A DNA stretch of 64,000 bases from Leptospira stimsonii (GCF_003545885.1 NZ_QHCT01000003.1:372001-436000), one strand, 5' to 3'. Counted from the stretch's first letter, positions 37,838-53,612 are shown. Program-made: numbers and translations. The notes: generated by a model from the letters alone, not told the origin.

Positions 37838-39154
37838 TTATGGCGTTTTTGGCGAAAATCTTGGAATAAAGAAGGTAAGTCCCACCAAAGTGTATTCCAA
37901 AATGAGAATCCAGAGTGGATTTTCGTACAGCTGAAGCCCCGACGCGAACGAAAGCGTCTTTCCGGAAACGTACGAAAGAACCACTACGCCGGAAAAAACG
38001 ATTCCGGAAAGGTCTCTGCTTCGAATCCAAAAGAAAAGTGACCACAGGAGATACCACGGATTTACGACCGGACTGAAAAGAAAGAACCAGAGAAAAGAAT
38101 CACCGATCCTTCTTTCCTCATCCGAATCCGAGCGGTTTAGAAAATACAAACCGACGAGTCCCCAAAGACCGAGGCATATCAATCCGATCATCCACGGCGC
38201 GATGGTATCAAAGACAATTCTTCCCAAAATCCACTTTAGAAAAGCGTAAAGTGATGAATTGAATTCCCAGCTTTCCAGAAAAATCGAAAGCCCATCACCA
38301 CCGACTCCTCCTTGGATCCGAAAGAATAAATATAGTGATAAAAAAGCGGTCACAAATCCGAGCAAAAATGGAACTCGTTTTGTTCGGAGAAGACAAAAAG
38401 GGAATAAGATCCAGGCGAAGACTTTGACGGAGCAAGCGATTCCTAACAATATTCCTGCAATCCAGAACCACTTCTTCTCTTTGTTTAGTATATATACGCC
38501 GCTGAGTAAGATGAGCCCAAGAAAATCGGGATGAGCTTGGATGTAGGTTTCGATGATGAGCAATGGAAACCAGAATACGATTCGAAAGTCTTTTTTTGTT
38601 AGGTGCTTTTGCATCCAAGACCACCCGAGAATCTCGATTAGAAAATAAATGCACTTGAGACCCAATAGAGAACCGGGAAACAAAAAAGCGGAGATCCAGA
38701 AAAGGATCTGCAAACACGGTCCGTATATCGTGGGCACTTCTGGGTGATTGATTCTACTTAAAATTTCCGTACTCCATGCAGGAAGATTCTCCTGAGAAAA
38801 AAAAGTTACGGGAGGTTTTCCATACGGAGTTCCGGTTTCCAGGGTTTGATATCCGTCCCATAGAAATCGAGCCCAGTCGTCTTCCCAAACGGGGAAAGTT
38901 AGAATCGCAGTTAGACGAAACAGGATTCCCCAAAACCATGTCCCCGCAAGGTTATCCGAGTCGTCCGCTTTCTTTAAGAACGGAAGAAGAACGATTCCAA
39001 AAAGAATCAAATAGATGCTTAGATAAAGGACTAACCCCTGAGTTCCGGGAAGTCGTTTCCAAAAAAGAAAAAGAGATATATACAACAAGAGCGCAATCGA
39101 TCCCGCGATGTGAGTCGAGGCAAAATTCGAAATCAAAAGTGGTCGTTTTATCAC
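37838..39154 (-). CDS. GT-C family polyprenyl-linked glycosyltransferase
   Basis: The product has 438 residues with about ten membrane helices. The loop after helix 3 holds PVWEDDWARFLWDGYQTLET, an Asp-rich motif of GT-C enzymes, and INHPEVPTIYGPCLQILFW follows. Such enzymes move sugars from polyprenyl phosphate to acceptors in the periplasm. It starts at GTG 39154. It shares layout and RFLWDG with the gene at 45437-46879. It is divergent from the DNA methyltransferase. Confidence 0.78.
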   Translation of the reverse strand: MIKRPLLISNFASTHIAGSIALLLYISLFLFWKRLPGTQGLVLYLSIYLILFGIVLLPFLKKADDSDNLAGTWFWGILFRLTAILTFPVWEDDWARFLWDGYQTLETGTPYGKPPVTFFSQENLPAWSTEILSRINHPEVPTIYGPCLQILFWISAFLFPGSLLGLKCIYFLIEILGWSWMQKHLTKKDFRIVFWFPLLIIETYIQAHPDFLGLILLSGVYILNKEKKWFWIAGILLGIACSVKVFAWILFPFCLLRTKRVPFLLGFVTAFLSLYLFFRIQGGVGGDGLSIFLESWEFNSSLYAFLKWILGRIVFDTIAPWMIGLICLGLWGLVGLYFLNRSDSDEERRIGDSFLWFFLFSPVVNPWYLLWSLFFWIRSRDLSGIVFSGVVVLSYVSGKTLSFASGLQLYENPLWILILEYTLVGLTFFIPRFSPKTP

Positions 39155-39174
39155 TGGAGGTCTTGACGTTTTGA

Positions 39175-40308
<1,134 letters not shown>

Positions 40309-41330
40309 CAATGTTCTCCAACTCGGATCGTTCTTTGTAATAAACTCGCTCCGTCATAATCACGGATGTTCTGGATCGTTCCTTCCACCTTCATCTCCAA
40401 CATCTGATTGAAATCGCAGTCGTAGAGAGAACCGTCATATCCCACACTCAGCGTATTCTTGCACATAACACCGAATGCCGCCGAGGGATTAAAAGAACTC
40501 ACGAGTTTTTCGAAATAGTTTTCGAGATTGCCGCTTTCCTGTAGATATTCCAAATATCTAGAAATCGGCATATTCGTAATCGTGAATAGAGAATTAAAAT
40601 GAATTCCGTGTTCCTTATAAAGAGAATTCTTAAATTCTTTCTCTAAGGAGATTTGTGCCCCGGGTAAAAAGGCGCCTGCAGGATTGTAAACCAGATTGAG
40701 TATCAGACCCGAATCGGGTATTCCGTAACCAACCGAATTCAAACGTTTTAGCGCTTCGATCGATCGATCGAACACCCCTTCTCCTCTTTGCGAATCCGTT
40801 CTTCTTTTTTCAAAGTATGGAAGACTGGAAACCACTTCTACTCGATTCTCAGCATAAAAATCGGGAAGATCCGCATAACGTGCTCCCGCGAGAAGGATCG
40901 TGAGATTACAACGGACCATCACTTTTTTTTCGAGCTTTCGAAGCTCCTGTACGAGCCAACGAAACTCAGGATTCATCTCGGGCGCTCCACCCGTGATATC
41001 GACGATCGGGATCGAACTCGTAGCAAGAACGCTCAAACAATGAAGCATCATTTCCTTGCTCATATTCTCCTTTCGATCCGGACCCGCGTCCACATGACAA
41101 TGTTTGCATGTTTGATTGCAGAGTTTACCAAGGTTCATCTGAAAAATCTCGGTAGGAATCGGATACAACGATCCCACTTTTGACTGTTCTAGTTTTTCAG
41201 AAAAAGAAGGAAGATTCTTCCGATCCAGGACCTCTTTCAAGATACGAAATTGTCGTTCGGGCGAAGCGAGTTCACTTCCGCGTGATTTTAAGGATTTCAT
41301 TCTTCTTTTTCCTAATATCTCTTCGAAAGA

Positions 41331-41669
41331 TTACATTCCGAGTTCTTTGACCTTGTTCATCATCTGGACGGAATGAACGAGGCTCGCGCCTCCGCGAATC
41401 GCCGCGGCAACGTGAACCGCTTCCATCAATCCGGCTTCACTTACACCTTTTTCTAAGGTGTCCGTCGTATAAGCATCGATACAATATGGACATTGAATCG
41501 CATGCGAAACAGCGAGTGCGATCAAGGATTTTTCCCGAGCCGTCAAGGCCCCTTCCGCAAAGACGTCTCCGTAATAATCAAAAAATTTTTTCGCAAGGTT
41601 CGGTTGGAATTCTCCGATATTTCCGAATTTCTTGAGATCGTCCGGTACGTAGTAACTTTCTTTAGACAT
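41331..41669 (-). CDS. ArsS-associated peroxidase-like (CMD/AhpD-type) protein
   Basis: The 112-residue product is an AhpD/carboxymuconolactone-decarboxylase fold. LTAREKSLIALAVSHAIQCP is followed by the redox CPYC pair, CIDAYTTDTLEKGVSEAGL and AIRGGASLVHSVQMMNKV. Its N-terminus YYVPDDLKKFGNIGEF is typical of the subfamily found next to ArsS-type radical SAM genes. It likely acts as a thiol-dependent reductase or peroxidase on the same pathway. It is co-transcribed with arsS. Confidence 0.88.
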   Translation of the reverse strand: MSKESYYVPDDLKKFGNIGEFQPNLAKKFFDYYGDVFAEGALTAREKSLIALAVSHAIQCPYCIDAYTTDTLEKGVSEAGLMEAVHVAAAIRGGASLVHSVQMMNKVKELGM

Positions 41670-41754
41670 AGTATTTCCTTTCTTTCATAAGTATTCAGGA
41701 GAAATAGAATTAGGAAAGGATCGTTTGAAAGAACCTTTCCTCTTGTTTATAAAA

Positions 41755-42240
41755 TCAGTTCTTCGGTTTGAAGGTTAGATTGTTACACTTCTCACAGACT
41801 TCCTGTGGAATGACTCCCCATTGCATCAAATATCCGAAAACAAAACAACCGGCACAAAAACCAACGATCGATTCGAGAGCCGCAAAAAAGGCCAATATCC
41901 CGAGCACGATTTGAAATTCAAAAATCTGGCCTTGGCTCAACAAAACGAGAGACGTTAGGCTAAACCCAAACCCGATCGTCTGGGCGAATCGTTTCGGAGG
42001 TCCGGGTGTGGGTCTTTCTCCTAAACGAAACAAGGGTACAATACCATGGATGGCGAGTTTTGCAAAGAGGGAAAACTTCGGCCCATATAAAACGCGAGCT
42101 GTAAATCCGTAGAACAACGCAAGATTCAACCAAATCGATTGTGTGAATAACGTAGCTAAAGTGAGAATCAATACTAAACCGGCCACCGATCGGGCGGCGT
42201 ATTCATTGACCGAATCCGGGAAATTTCCAATGCGTATCAT
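41755..42240 (-). CDS. DUF4395 membrane protein
   Basis: The product has 161 residues, four membrane helices and the conserved GERPTPGPPKRFAQTIGF loop. A Cys-containing C-terminus (GFCAGCFVFGYLMQWG, VCEKCNN) could bind metal or do thiol chemistry. The family function is unknown. It precedes the peroxidase-like gene by 85 bp on the same strand and is divergent from a secreted rhodanese, which hints at a sulfur-related role. Confidence 0.85.
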   Translation of the reverse strand: MIRIGNFPDSVNEYAARSVAGLVLILTLATLFTQSIWLNLALFYGFTARVLYGPKFSLFAKLAIHGIVPLFRLGERPTPGPPKRFAQTIGFGFSLTSLVLLSQGQIFEFQIVLGILAFFAALESIVGFCAGCFVFGYLMQWGVIPQEVCEKCNNLTFKPKN

Positions 42241-42314
42241 CCGTTCCTCCTATCCTCTTGGATAACGACAGGTCCGATTCTTGGACCTATTTTTCACGTA
42301 AAAGAGTCACCTTC

Positions 42315-42373
42315 ATTTCCGCAATAATTTTAAATATTTTGCTATAACATTAAAATTTCTGTTATAACGAAAT
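42315..42373. promoter_or_regulatory. Repeated half-sites between DUF4395 and rhodanese-cytochrome operons
   Basis: ATTTTGCTATAAC (42336-42348) and, inverted, GTTATAACGAAAT (42361-42373) flank 12 bases. A further copy, ATTTCCGCAATAA (42315-42327), lies 21 bp upstream of the first, two helical turns away. They resemble the inverted repeat at 36867-36898. The divergent position would let one regulator control both operons. Confidence 0.5.
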
Positions 42374-42484
42374 CAAGCTTGTCGCCTAAGAAATGCCGAA
42401 TTCTTCTGACAAAAAAAGAAATCCAGGTTTGAGAACATTCTAAATGATAGGATGAAAAGATCCTCGAACCGATAGGAAAGAACG

Positions 42485-43360
42485 ATGAAAATTCAATCTG
42501 TATTCTTAGCTCTCTTTCTTTTAGTTCCAAGTTTCCTCTTCGCACAAAAATCGGAATCTTGGATTCTGACTCCCGGAGAGGCGAGAGCACTTCTACCGAA
42601 TAGCGTCGTCTTGGATACGAGATCACGTTCCGTTTTTTATAGAGAGCATATCAACGGCTCTCGTTCGGTTTCCTGGGAAGAGTTTTCCGTGCCCAAGCTT
42701 CCGTTCCGAGGTAACCTTCTTCCGATGGACATACTCAAGAAAAAATTGGAATCTTACGGAATTGATAATGGACATCCCGTACTCGTCGTCAGCGAATCCA
42801 AAAATAATTGGGGAGAAGACGGAAGAATCGTCTGGATGCTTCGATCCCTTGGACATCGATCCGCCTTTTTGGTGGACGGAGGTTACTCCAGCCTCAAACA
42901 ACTCGGAGCACCCGTCTCCAACCAAGGCGAACCGAAAAATTTCGGTTCTTTTCAAATCAAAGCGGATCCGAAACTCACTGCTACTTCTACTGAAATCAAA
43001 TCCAATCTCAAGAATCGGAATTATATTTTTTTAGATACAAGAGAAGAAAGGGAATTCCTTGGTGAAACTCCTTACGGAGAATCCAGAGGAGGACATATTC
43101 CCGGTGCGAAACACCTCTATTATAAAAATCTGTTACACGAAGACGGTTCTCTTTTATCTTCGGAGGAAATTTCGGCCAAAATCAAGGAGCTCGGAATCGG
43201 AAGAGAAACCACGATTGTTACGTATTGCACTGGAGGGATCCGTTCGGCATGGATGACCGCGGTTCTTCGAAACGAAGGTTATAACGCGAAAAATTACGCC
43301 GGATCCATGTGGGAATGGTCGGCGGGAAACGAAAAGGATTTTCCTCTCACCGTAAAATGA
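42485..43360 (+). CDS. Secreted two-domain rhodanese (sulfurtransferase)
   Basis: The product has 291 residues with a cleavable signal peptide (about 1-20, LFAQ). The N-terminal rhodanese domain has VVLDTRSRSVFYREHINGSR but no active Cys (its loop reads VVSESKNNWG). The C-terminal domain has IFLDTREEREFLGETPYGES, GHIPGAKHLYY and active loop TYCTGGIRSAWM. It is the SseA/TST layout exported to the periplasm. It overlaps the following cytochrome gene by 4 bp (ATGA), so the two products probably work together. Confidence 0.9.
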   Translation: MKIQSVFLALFLLVPSFLFAQKSESWILTPGEARALLPNSVVLDTRSRSVFYREHINGSRSVSWEEFSVPKLPFRGNLLPMDILKKKLESYGIDNGHPVLVVSESKNNWGEDGRIVWMLRSLGHRSAFLVDGGYSSLKQLGAPVSNQGEPKNFGSFQIKADPKLTATSTEIKSNLKNRNYIFLDTREEREFLGETPYGESRGGHIPGAKHLYYKNLLHEDGSLLSSEEISAKIKELGIGRETTIVTYCTGGIRSAWMTAVLRNEGYNAKNYAGSMWEWSAGNEKDFPLTVK

Positions 43361-44733
43361 TTTTTCAGAGAAAATACAGATTCTTGAATATTCAAGATTC
43401 ATGGAGATATATTTGGATCGTCATCGGAATCTCTGTCACACTCTGTTCCTTTTTTGTCTGCAAAAACGATTCCGATCTCGTCTCGGTAAAGGTTCGTTTC
43501 CAGAACCGCGCATGGGCGGAGCCAGCGAAAGTGGAACAACCACTTCCCGGCATCGCCGGACTCACAGCAAAAGATTGCGGAAGCTGTCACGAAGACCATT
43601 ATCAAGAATGGAAAACTTCCACGCACGCGAACGCGTTCACCGATCTTCAATTTCAAGCGGAACTTTCCAAACCGAATTCTCCGCAGTGGCTTTGTTTGAA
43701 TTGCCATATTCCACTTTCCGGTCAGAGAAAGGAAATCGCAACCCACCTTAAAGATGGGGACGTATTCCAACCGGTTCTCGTTCCCAATAAGAAGTTCAAC
43801 GCTCAATGGGAGAAAGAAGGAATCAGTTGTGGGACCTGTCATCTCAAATCCGATTCCCAAGGAAATACGATCCTCATCGGACCGACCGGAGCGAACGCTC
43901 CTCATCCCGTGGAAAAAAACAGGGAGGCATTACACGCGCGTTGCAACGATTGTCACAACCAAGATTATAAACTCAATATGTCCCTCGTATGCTATTTCAA
44001 GACGGGTGACGAATATAAGGAAAGTATTCACTTTCCGAAAGAAGATTGCGTTAGTTGTCACATGCCTTCGATCAATCGAAGCGTCGTCCTTCCCTCTTTT
44101 AACAAAGAAAAACGAAATTCTCACCGACATACGTTTATCGGTAGCGGGGTTCCGAAAACCTTCGAACTATTTGACGCGCAATGGAAAGGATATCAGAGCG
44201 GACTCAAGGTAGAAGAGCCACGATGGTCGTTTATCAAAAACGAAAACGCCCGATTGAATCTAACGATAGAGAACTCGTTCGCAGGTCATAGCGTTCCTAC
44301 GGGAGATCCGGAAAGACATCTTTTAATCGAAGCCGTTCTTCAAAACTCGAATGGGAAAGAAATTGCTAGAGAAGTCCAAAAAATCGGACAGAGTTGGGAA
44401 TGGTATCCGGAGGCAAAACTCGTGAACGACAATCGAATTCTTTCCGGTGAAAAAAGAAAACTGGTCTTAGATCTGAAAATCGACCGTGACTCCCTTCCTG
44501 CTTTTGGAATTTTAAGAATTCTGCATGTCCGTTTAACAAAAGATAACGCAGAACACATGAGGATAAACGCAAAAAACGCGCCCTCGGAAATCGGAGAAAA
44601 ACTGAAACAGATCGAAAAACACTATCCGTATTCGAACGTTTTTTACGAGTCCAAAACGGATCTGAAAACGGGCAAGATCCGGCTTACTTCCAAGACGGAT
44701 TTACTTTCCGCATCCAAACGGGGAAATCTGTGA
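43357..44733 (+). CDS. Multiheme c-type cytochrome (pentaheme, c554-like)
   Basis: About 458 residues from ATG 43357, chosen because it overlaps the rhodanese stop. One N-terminal membrane anchor (about 15-38). Heme motifs are CGSCH, CLNCH, CGTCH, CNDCH and CVSCH, with HEDHYQEWKTSTHANAF after the first, as in cytochrome c554 relatives. The C-terminal beta domain has NSFAGHSVPTGDPERH, parallel to GAGHKFPT in the cytochrome at 30969. A periplasmic electron carrier or oxidoreductase; the partner is unknown. Confidence 0.87.
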   Translation: MIFQRKYRFLNIQDSWRYIWIVIGISVTLCSFFVCKNDSDLVSVKVRFQNRAWAEPAKVEQPLPGIAGLTAKDCGSCHEDHYQEWKTSTHANAFTDLQFQAELSKPNSPQWLCLNCHIPLSGQRKEIATHLKDGDVFQPVLVPNKKFNAQWEKEGISCGTCHLKSDSQGNTILIGPTGANAPHPVEKNREALHARCNDCHNQDYKLNMSLVCYFKTGDEYKESIHFPKEDCVSCHMPSINRSVVLPSFNKEKRNSHRHTFIGSGVPKTFELFDAQWKGYQSGLKVEEPRWSFIKNENARLNLTIENSFAGHSVPTGDPERHLLIEAVLQNSNGKEIAREVQKIGQSWEWYPEAKLVNDNRILSGEKRKLVLDLKIDRDSLPAFGILRILHVRLTKDNAEHMRINAKNAPSEIGEKLKQIEKHYPYSNVFYESKTDLKTGKIRLTSKTDLLSASKRGNL

Positions 44734-45440
44734 TCCACAATACGGTTACCGTCGTCATACCGGCGTTAAACGAAGAAAAATCGATCGCCTTAGTTCTAAA
44801 CGATCTGCAAAAGACGGAGAAGGCGAATATTTTAGAAATCATAGTGGTGGACAACGGTTCTAAGGACGATACTTCACGGATCGCCTCAGAAAACGGCGCG
44901 GTCGTTCTACAAGAGTCGGAAAAAGGATATGGTGCGGCCTGCCTCAAAGGGCTGGACAGAATTTTCGGATCATCCAATCCTCCGGATCTTGTGGCGTTCG
45001 TGGACGCGGATTATTCGGATTCTCCAATCGAACTCACCGATTTGTTAAACGAATTCCAGAATCCGAATAGAGAACTCGTGATTGGTTCCAGAGCCTTGGG
45101 CAAAGCGGAAAAGGGTTCCCTTTTGCCGGTTCAGAAGTTCGGAAATTGGTTGTCTACGTTTTTGATCGGCGTCTTATACGGGGTGAAGTTTACCGATCTC
45201 GGACCGTTTCGTGTGATCCGTTTCGATTCCCTCAAAAAATTGAATATGCAAGATCGGAATTTCGGATGGACTGTGGAAATGCAGATCAAGGCCGCGAAAC
45301 TCGGAATGAATTGTGTCGAGGTTCCGGTCAGTTATAAAAGAAGAATCGGCGTTTCTAAAGTAAGCGGAACGATCTCCGGATCGATCAAAGCCGGTTGGAA
45401 AATTCTTTATACGATCGCAAAACTTCAATTTACGAAATGA
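44730..45440 (+). CDS. GT2 glycosyltransferase (polyprenyl-phosphate mannosyltransferase-like)
   Basis: The product has 236 residues. GT-A fold motifs: VTVVIPALNEEKSIALVL, EIIVVDNGSKDDTSRIA, and FVDADYSDSPIELTDL, where the DAD supplies metal binding. FTDLGPFRVIRFDSLKKL and FGWTVEMQIKAAKLGM follow. It likely charges a polyprenyl phosphate with sugar from a nucleotide donor. GTG starts within a GTGA overlap with the cytochrome gene. It probably feeds the GT-C enzyme encoded next. Confidence 0.85.
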   Translation: MIHNTVTVVIPALNEEKSIALVLNDLQKTEKANILEIIVVDNGSKDDTSRIASENGAVVLQESEKGYGAACLKGLDRIFGSSNPPDLVAFVDADYSDSPIELTDLLNEFQNPNRELVIGSRALGKAEKGSLLPVQKFGNWLSTFLIGVLYGVKFTDLGPFRVIRFDSLKKLNMQDRNFGWTVEMQIKAAKLGMNCVEVPVSYKRRIGVSKVSGTISGSIKAGWKILYTIAKLQFTK

Positions 45441-46879
45441 TTTCAAACCTCGTTCTCTTTTTATTCTTTCTTCCGAGTCTCGCTTTTCAATTCTTAGGAG
45501 AAAGAAAAGATTTTTATCTTTTGCTCCTGGCAAATCTTCCGGCTTTTGTCGCCTATGTTTGGATCGTATTTTCTCAGGAAATCGAAGAATTTTTCTCCAA
45601 GTCTTTTAAATCGGTTTCTAAAATTCGAATGTTCTTTTCCGAACTTTCGAATTTCCGATTTTCGCTTCGAACCTGGATCGTTTTCGGATTCGTTTTGCGG
45701 TTTGTGATGTTTTTTTCGGATCCGATTCTTTCCGAAGACGTTCTTCGGTTTTTGTGGGACGGTCTTCTGATCCAGGAAGGAATCTCTCCGTTTTCCGTTC
45801 TTCCCAAAGATTTGGATCTTTACGTTTTCGACGGTTCGAAGAGAATCATTGCGACACAATTGTTAAGCGACATGAACTCAGCGAAATTCTATTCGGTTTA
45901 TCCTCCCCTCCTTCAATTTTTTTATTTTATCAGCGCCAAAGGAATGTTATGGTTTCAGAACATTTCGGCAGGAATTCTGATCTGGAAATCCGTCTTGATT
46001 GTTTCGGAATGCGGGGTCCTTTCATTTCTTTGTCTGATCCTAAAAAGAAACGGACTTCCGCTTCGAAGAAGTTTGATTTATTGGATGAACCCTCTCCCGA
46101 TCTTAGAAATTGCGGGGAATGCACACCCGGAACCGGTTCTTCTTTTCTTTTTGATCGGTGCGGTCTATTTTTTTTGGAAATGGAATGAGGAACAAAAAAT
46201 AAAAGATTTTCTTCTACACATTTTTTTTCTGGGTTTTGGAATCCTAAGTAAAATCACACCTTTGATTCTTTTGCCTTGGGTCGGCTTTATCATTTGGGAA
46301 AGAAAAAAATTCTTACTCCTTTTTCGGACTTCTTTTTCGACGATCGTTGTCACGTTAGCCGCTCTTTTCTTTTTCTGGGAGGATCTTTTTGAAAAACAGA
46401 GTGAATCCGGAATCGGCGTTTTCTTTCAACTTTTCGAATTCAACGGAGGTGTTTACTATCTCTTGCGGGAATTTTTAAGAGCCACCGGCGGAAATTTCTA
46501 TCTCGCCGGAAAAATCTGCGGCCTGGCGACGTTAGTCATTCTTCTCGCGTATTCTTATCAAAGAAGAAAAGATAAAAGTCTTCGTGATTTCTTTTTTACA
46601 GCGGAATCGATCTATTGGATTTTTCTTTTTCTCTCCACGACGGTTCATCCTTGGTATATTCTTCCTCTGATCGTTTTTTCCGTATTTTCAAAAAACGTCT
46701 CACCCGTCGTTTGGTCTGCTTTGGTGCTCGTTTCGTATTCTACTTACTCCGTGGTTCCGTATCGGGATTCTTTTTTATGGATCTTCTTAGAATACGGAAT
46801 TCTATTCTTCTTTTTGCATATTGATTACAAAGTCATCTCATCGCTGAATCCGTCTACACGAAGTTCGACAGTGACCTGA
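45437..46879 (+). CDS. GT-C family membrane glycosyltransferase
   Basis: About 480 residues from ATG 45437, in a 4-bp ATGA overlap with the GT2 gene. About eleven membrane helices. The motif DPILSEDVLRFLWDGLLIQE carries the acidic GT-C residues, and YSVYPPLLQFFYF and WMNPLPILEIAGNAHPEPVL follow. It is a likely user of the polyprenyl-phosphate sugar made by the GT2 enzyme. Its place after rhodanese and cytochrome genes suggests a glycosylated surface or periplasmic target; that is inference. Confidence 0.82.
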   Translation: MISNLVLFLFFLPSLAFQFLGERKDFYLLLLANLPAFVAYVWIVFSQEIEEFFSKSFKSVSKIRMFFSELSNFRFSLRTWIVFGFVLRFVMFFSDPILSEDVLRFLWDGLLIQEGISPFSVLPKDLDLYVFDGSKRIIATQLLSDMNSAKFYSVYPPLLQFFYFISAKGMLWFQNISAGILIWKSVLIVSECGVLSFLCLILKRNGLPLRRSLIYWMNPLPILEIAGNAHPEPVLLFFLIGAVYFFWKWNEEQKIKDFLLHIFFLGFGILSKITPLILLPWVGFIIWERKKFLLLFRTSFSTIVVTLAALFFFWEDLFEKQSESGIGVFFQLFEFNGGVYYLLREFLRATGGNFYLAGKICGLATLVILLAYSYQRRKDKSLRDFFFTAESIYWIFLFLSTTVHPWYILPLIVFSVFSKNVSPVVWSALVLVSYSTYSVVPYRDSFLWIFLEYGILFFFLHIDYKVISSLNPSTRSSTVT

Positions 46880-47016
46880 AGGAATCGAAAAAGGTTCTTT
46901 TTTTAATTCGCTCCAAACTCCGTTCTTCCGAAAGATTCTTTCTAAAAAAACCTTTCAACTCTGACCTTGAGGGGGTTTTCTGTCCATAACGTCTTTTTGA
47001 GAGTTCTTCAACACAC

Positions 47017-50313
<3,297 letters not shown>

Positions 50314-50339
50314 GGAAGGCTTCTTAGAAAAAGGGTTTT

Positions 50340-50500
50340 GTCGGAACTACGACGGCTCTTCCGTGAAAAGTGCGCGCCCCCACCCTGATTGGGTGGAGGT
50401 GGTGGGCTCGCGGGAAAAAATCGGGCAGAATTCCTCTATCACAGAAAATCACTTTTAACAAGAAGAATCCGTCTCTTCCCAGTTTTGTCGGAACTCCGAC
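50340..50500 (+). repeat. Palindrome-bounded mosaic repeat, copy C
   Basis: A 161-bp element from GTCGGAACTACGAC (50340-50353) to GTCGGAACTCCGAC (50487-50500). The core has CCCCCACCCTGATTGGGTGG, then GGTGGGCTCGCGGGAAAA, in the same order and orientation as copy B at 25467-25624. A CAAGAAGAATCC segment near the right end also appears in copy A at 63065. It starts 26 bp after the exporter stop. Confidence 0.85.
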
Positions 50501-50506
50501 AAACCT

Positions 50507-50670
50507 CGCTCTCTATGGATCGCGGTCTTTGTGTGTTACAAAGAGCCAACGGCTACGCTCCGCGGCCTTTTGGCTAATTCGCTCTCTATGGATCGCGGTC
50601 TTTGTGTTTTACAAAGAGCCAACGGCTACGCTCCGCGGCCTTTTGGCTAATTCGCTCTCTATGGATCGCG
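50507..50670 (+). repeat. 73-bp tandem repeat, two units plus a partial
   Basis: Units start at 50507 and 50580 with an 18-bp partial at 50653. They begin CGCTCTCTATGGATCGCGGT and contain the stem CTTTGTGTTTTACAAAG and a GGCTAATT end. Their order of blocks matches the reverse complement of the 63-bp unit at 6542. The array directly follows copy C of the mosaic repeat. Rest of the gap to 50756 is the ThyX leader. Confidence 0.9.
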
Positions 50671-50756
50671 AATTATGTCCAAAAAAAGAGTTTCCGGTCA
50701 GGTTTCTCCCCTCAGGATTGTTCTACCGGGGATCCCAAGTCCCGTCCGGAGTTTCG

Positions 50757-52331
50757 ATGCTAACCCAAAAACCAATCGTTTCACTACTTGATCACAGTAA
50801 GGACCCATTCAATCTTGCGATCGCTACTGCAAGAACCTGCTATTCTTCTAAAGGAATTCTTCTCCCTTCCGATATGGTTTCTTCGGAAAAATCGATCGAG
50901 ATCCGAGATCGTGTCGCAAAGTCTACCAAAAAAGCCGGTCACTTGACCACAAGACAACATCCTCAATTTATCTTCACTCTCGACAAAGTCTCCCGACAAT
51001 TCGTCTGGTCCTTCTTACACTCTCATCCATTTTATAACTCGGAACAAGTATCTCAAAGATATGTAGAAGTCAAAAAGGAGAATTACTACGTTCCTCCAGG
51101 ACTCAGTGGAAAACTTTTAGAACTCTACCTCGACGCAGTCGACTTTGCAAGCCAGGCTTATTTTTCTTATAACGAAATTCTTCATCCTTTTATCCAGGAA
51201 GAATATTTCAATATCTACAAAGCACGCGCCAACTATCCGGACAAATGGCAGGGACCGATCAAGAAAAAATGTCTCGAAGTGGCACGTTATCTGCTACCTC
51301 TCGGGACTTTTACGTATCTCTATCATTCCATCAACGGACTTACGCTTCATCGTTACTATCGATTGATGAATTCTTACGACGTTCCCGAAGAACAAAGAGC
51401 CGTCGTCACCGAAATGGTCAACCAAGTCCGTGCGGTGGATCCTCTCTACGCGGACGAAATGGACGATCCCCTTCCTCTCGAAGAAACGACCGAGTATCGT
51501 TTTTTTGATTCTATGTTCGGCACCGCAAAGAGAGAATTTCATCCGGAAGCCGCAAAAGCATTTATAAAAGAATATGACTCCGAACTCGGAGGAAGGTATT
51601 CGAAACTTGTATCCCATTCTTCCAATGGACCTGAAATTCTTGCACAATCGGTTCGATCTATATTAGGAATTCCTAAATCTTCTCTCGGAGATCAAGACGC
51701 AATCGATCTCGTTTTAAATCCTTCAAAGAATAAACACTTAACTTCCACTCTGAACGAAAGTTCCCTGAGTCCGATCACGAGGGCCCTCTTTAACGTTCAG
51801 TATTCTTTTCAAAAAAGAATCTCGCACACCGCAGACAGTCAAGATCAGAGACACAGAATGGTTCCCGGCGGAAGACCGGTCCTCATGTCCCAGTATGCGG
51901 GAACTCCCGACTACATCACTCCTTTTGTGGTTCAAAAATATCCACAGCTCAAAGAAAAATACGATTCCGATATGAATCAAATTTTCGAAAAGGTAAACCG
52001 ATTCTTAGACGCGGGCGGTTCTCCCGAATACGCGACCTATCTTTTGCCGAACGCATTCCCGATCCGTTTTTACGAAAGCGGAGATCTTCTCAACCTCCAT
52101 CACAAATGGAGATCCAGAACTTGTTACAACGCCCAAGAAGAAATCTTCCAAGCATCCGTGGACGAACTCACGGACGTCATGAAAGTGCATCCCGAGATCG
52201 CAAAGTGGATCAAGGCCCCTTGTTGGATTCGACTTCAAGGCGAAGTAAAACCCTATTGTCCGGAAGGCGACCACTACTGCGGAACCCAAGTCTGGAAAAG
52301 AGAATTGTCTGAGTATTCCCGAGTGATCTAA
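50757..52331 (+). CDS. thyX: Long-form flavin-dependent thymidylate synthase-like protein
   Basis: About 524 residues from ATG 50757 (GGAG upstream); the longer frame reads through repeats and is rejected. Two ThyX-like halves. The first has [20 protein letters not shown] and [20 protein letters not shown], matching the ThyX motif with RHR changed to SHP. The second has [19 protein letters not shown]. ThyX makes dTMP from dUMP with FAD and methylene-THF. Length is about twice the usual 220-260. Activity is likely but rests on a diverged motif. Confidence 0.75.
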   Translation: MLTQKPIVSLLDHSKDPFNLAIATARTCYSSKGILLPSDMVSSEKSIEIRDRVAKSTKKAGHLTTRQHPQFIFTLDKVSRQFVWSFLHSHPFYNSEQVSQRYVEVKKENYYVPPGLSGKLLELYLDAVDFASQAYFSYNEILHPFIQEEYFNIYKARANYPDKWQGPIKKKCLEVARYLLPLGTFTYLYHSINGLTLHRYYRLMNSYDVPEEQRAVVTEMVNQVRAVDPLYADEMDDPLPLEETTEYRFFDSMFGTAKREFHPEAAKAFIKEYDSELGGRYSKLVSHSSNGPEILAQSVRSILGIPKSSLGDQDAIDLVLNPSKNKHLTSTLNESSLSPITRALFNVQYSFQKRISHTADSQDQRHRMVPGGRPVLMSQYAGTPDYITPFVVQKYPQLKEKYDSDMNQIFEKVNRFLDAGGSPEYATYLLPNAFPIRFYESGDLLNLHHKWRSRTCYNAQEEIFQASVDELTDVMKVHPEIAKWIKAPCWIRLQGEVKPYCPEGDHYCGTQVWKRELSEYSRVI

Positions 52332-52377
52332 AATTCTTTCCGAAAACGATTCTACGCTGTAGAATGGTCGAAGAAGT

Positions 52378-53559
<1,182 letters not shown>

Positions 53560-53585
53560 AATTCCTCTCCATTGAACACCCAACT

Positions 53586-53612
53586 TCCGCGAGAAATCGA
53601 ATCGCGGATTTT
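53586..53612 (+). terminator. Weak terminator after the amidohydrolase gene
   Basis: TCCGCGA (53586-53592) pairs with TCGCGGA (53602-53608), followed by TTTT. It lies between two convergent genes and would end the plus-strand transcript. Confidence 0.55.

Noticed and set aside
50370..50756. N-terminal extension of the ThyX-like frame
   Set aside because: The extension reads through two repeat types; ATG 50757 with GGAG matches where homology starts.
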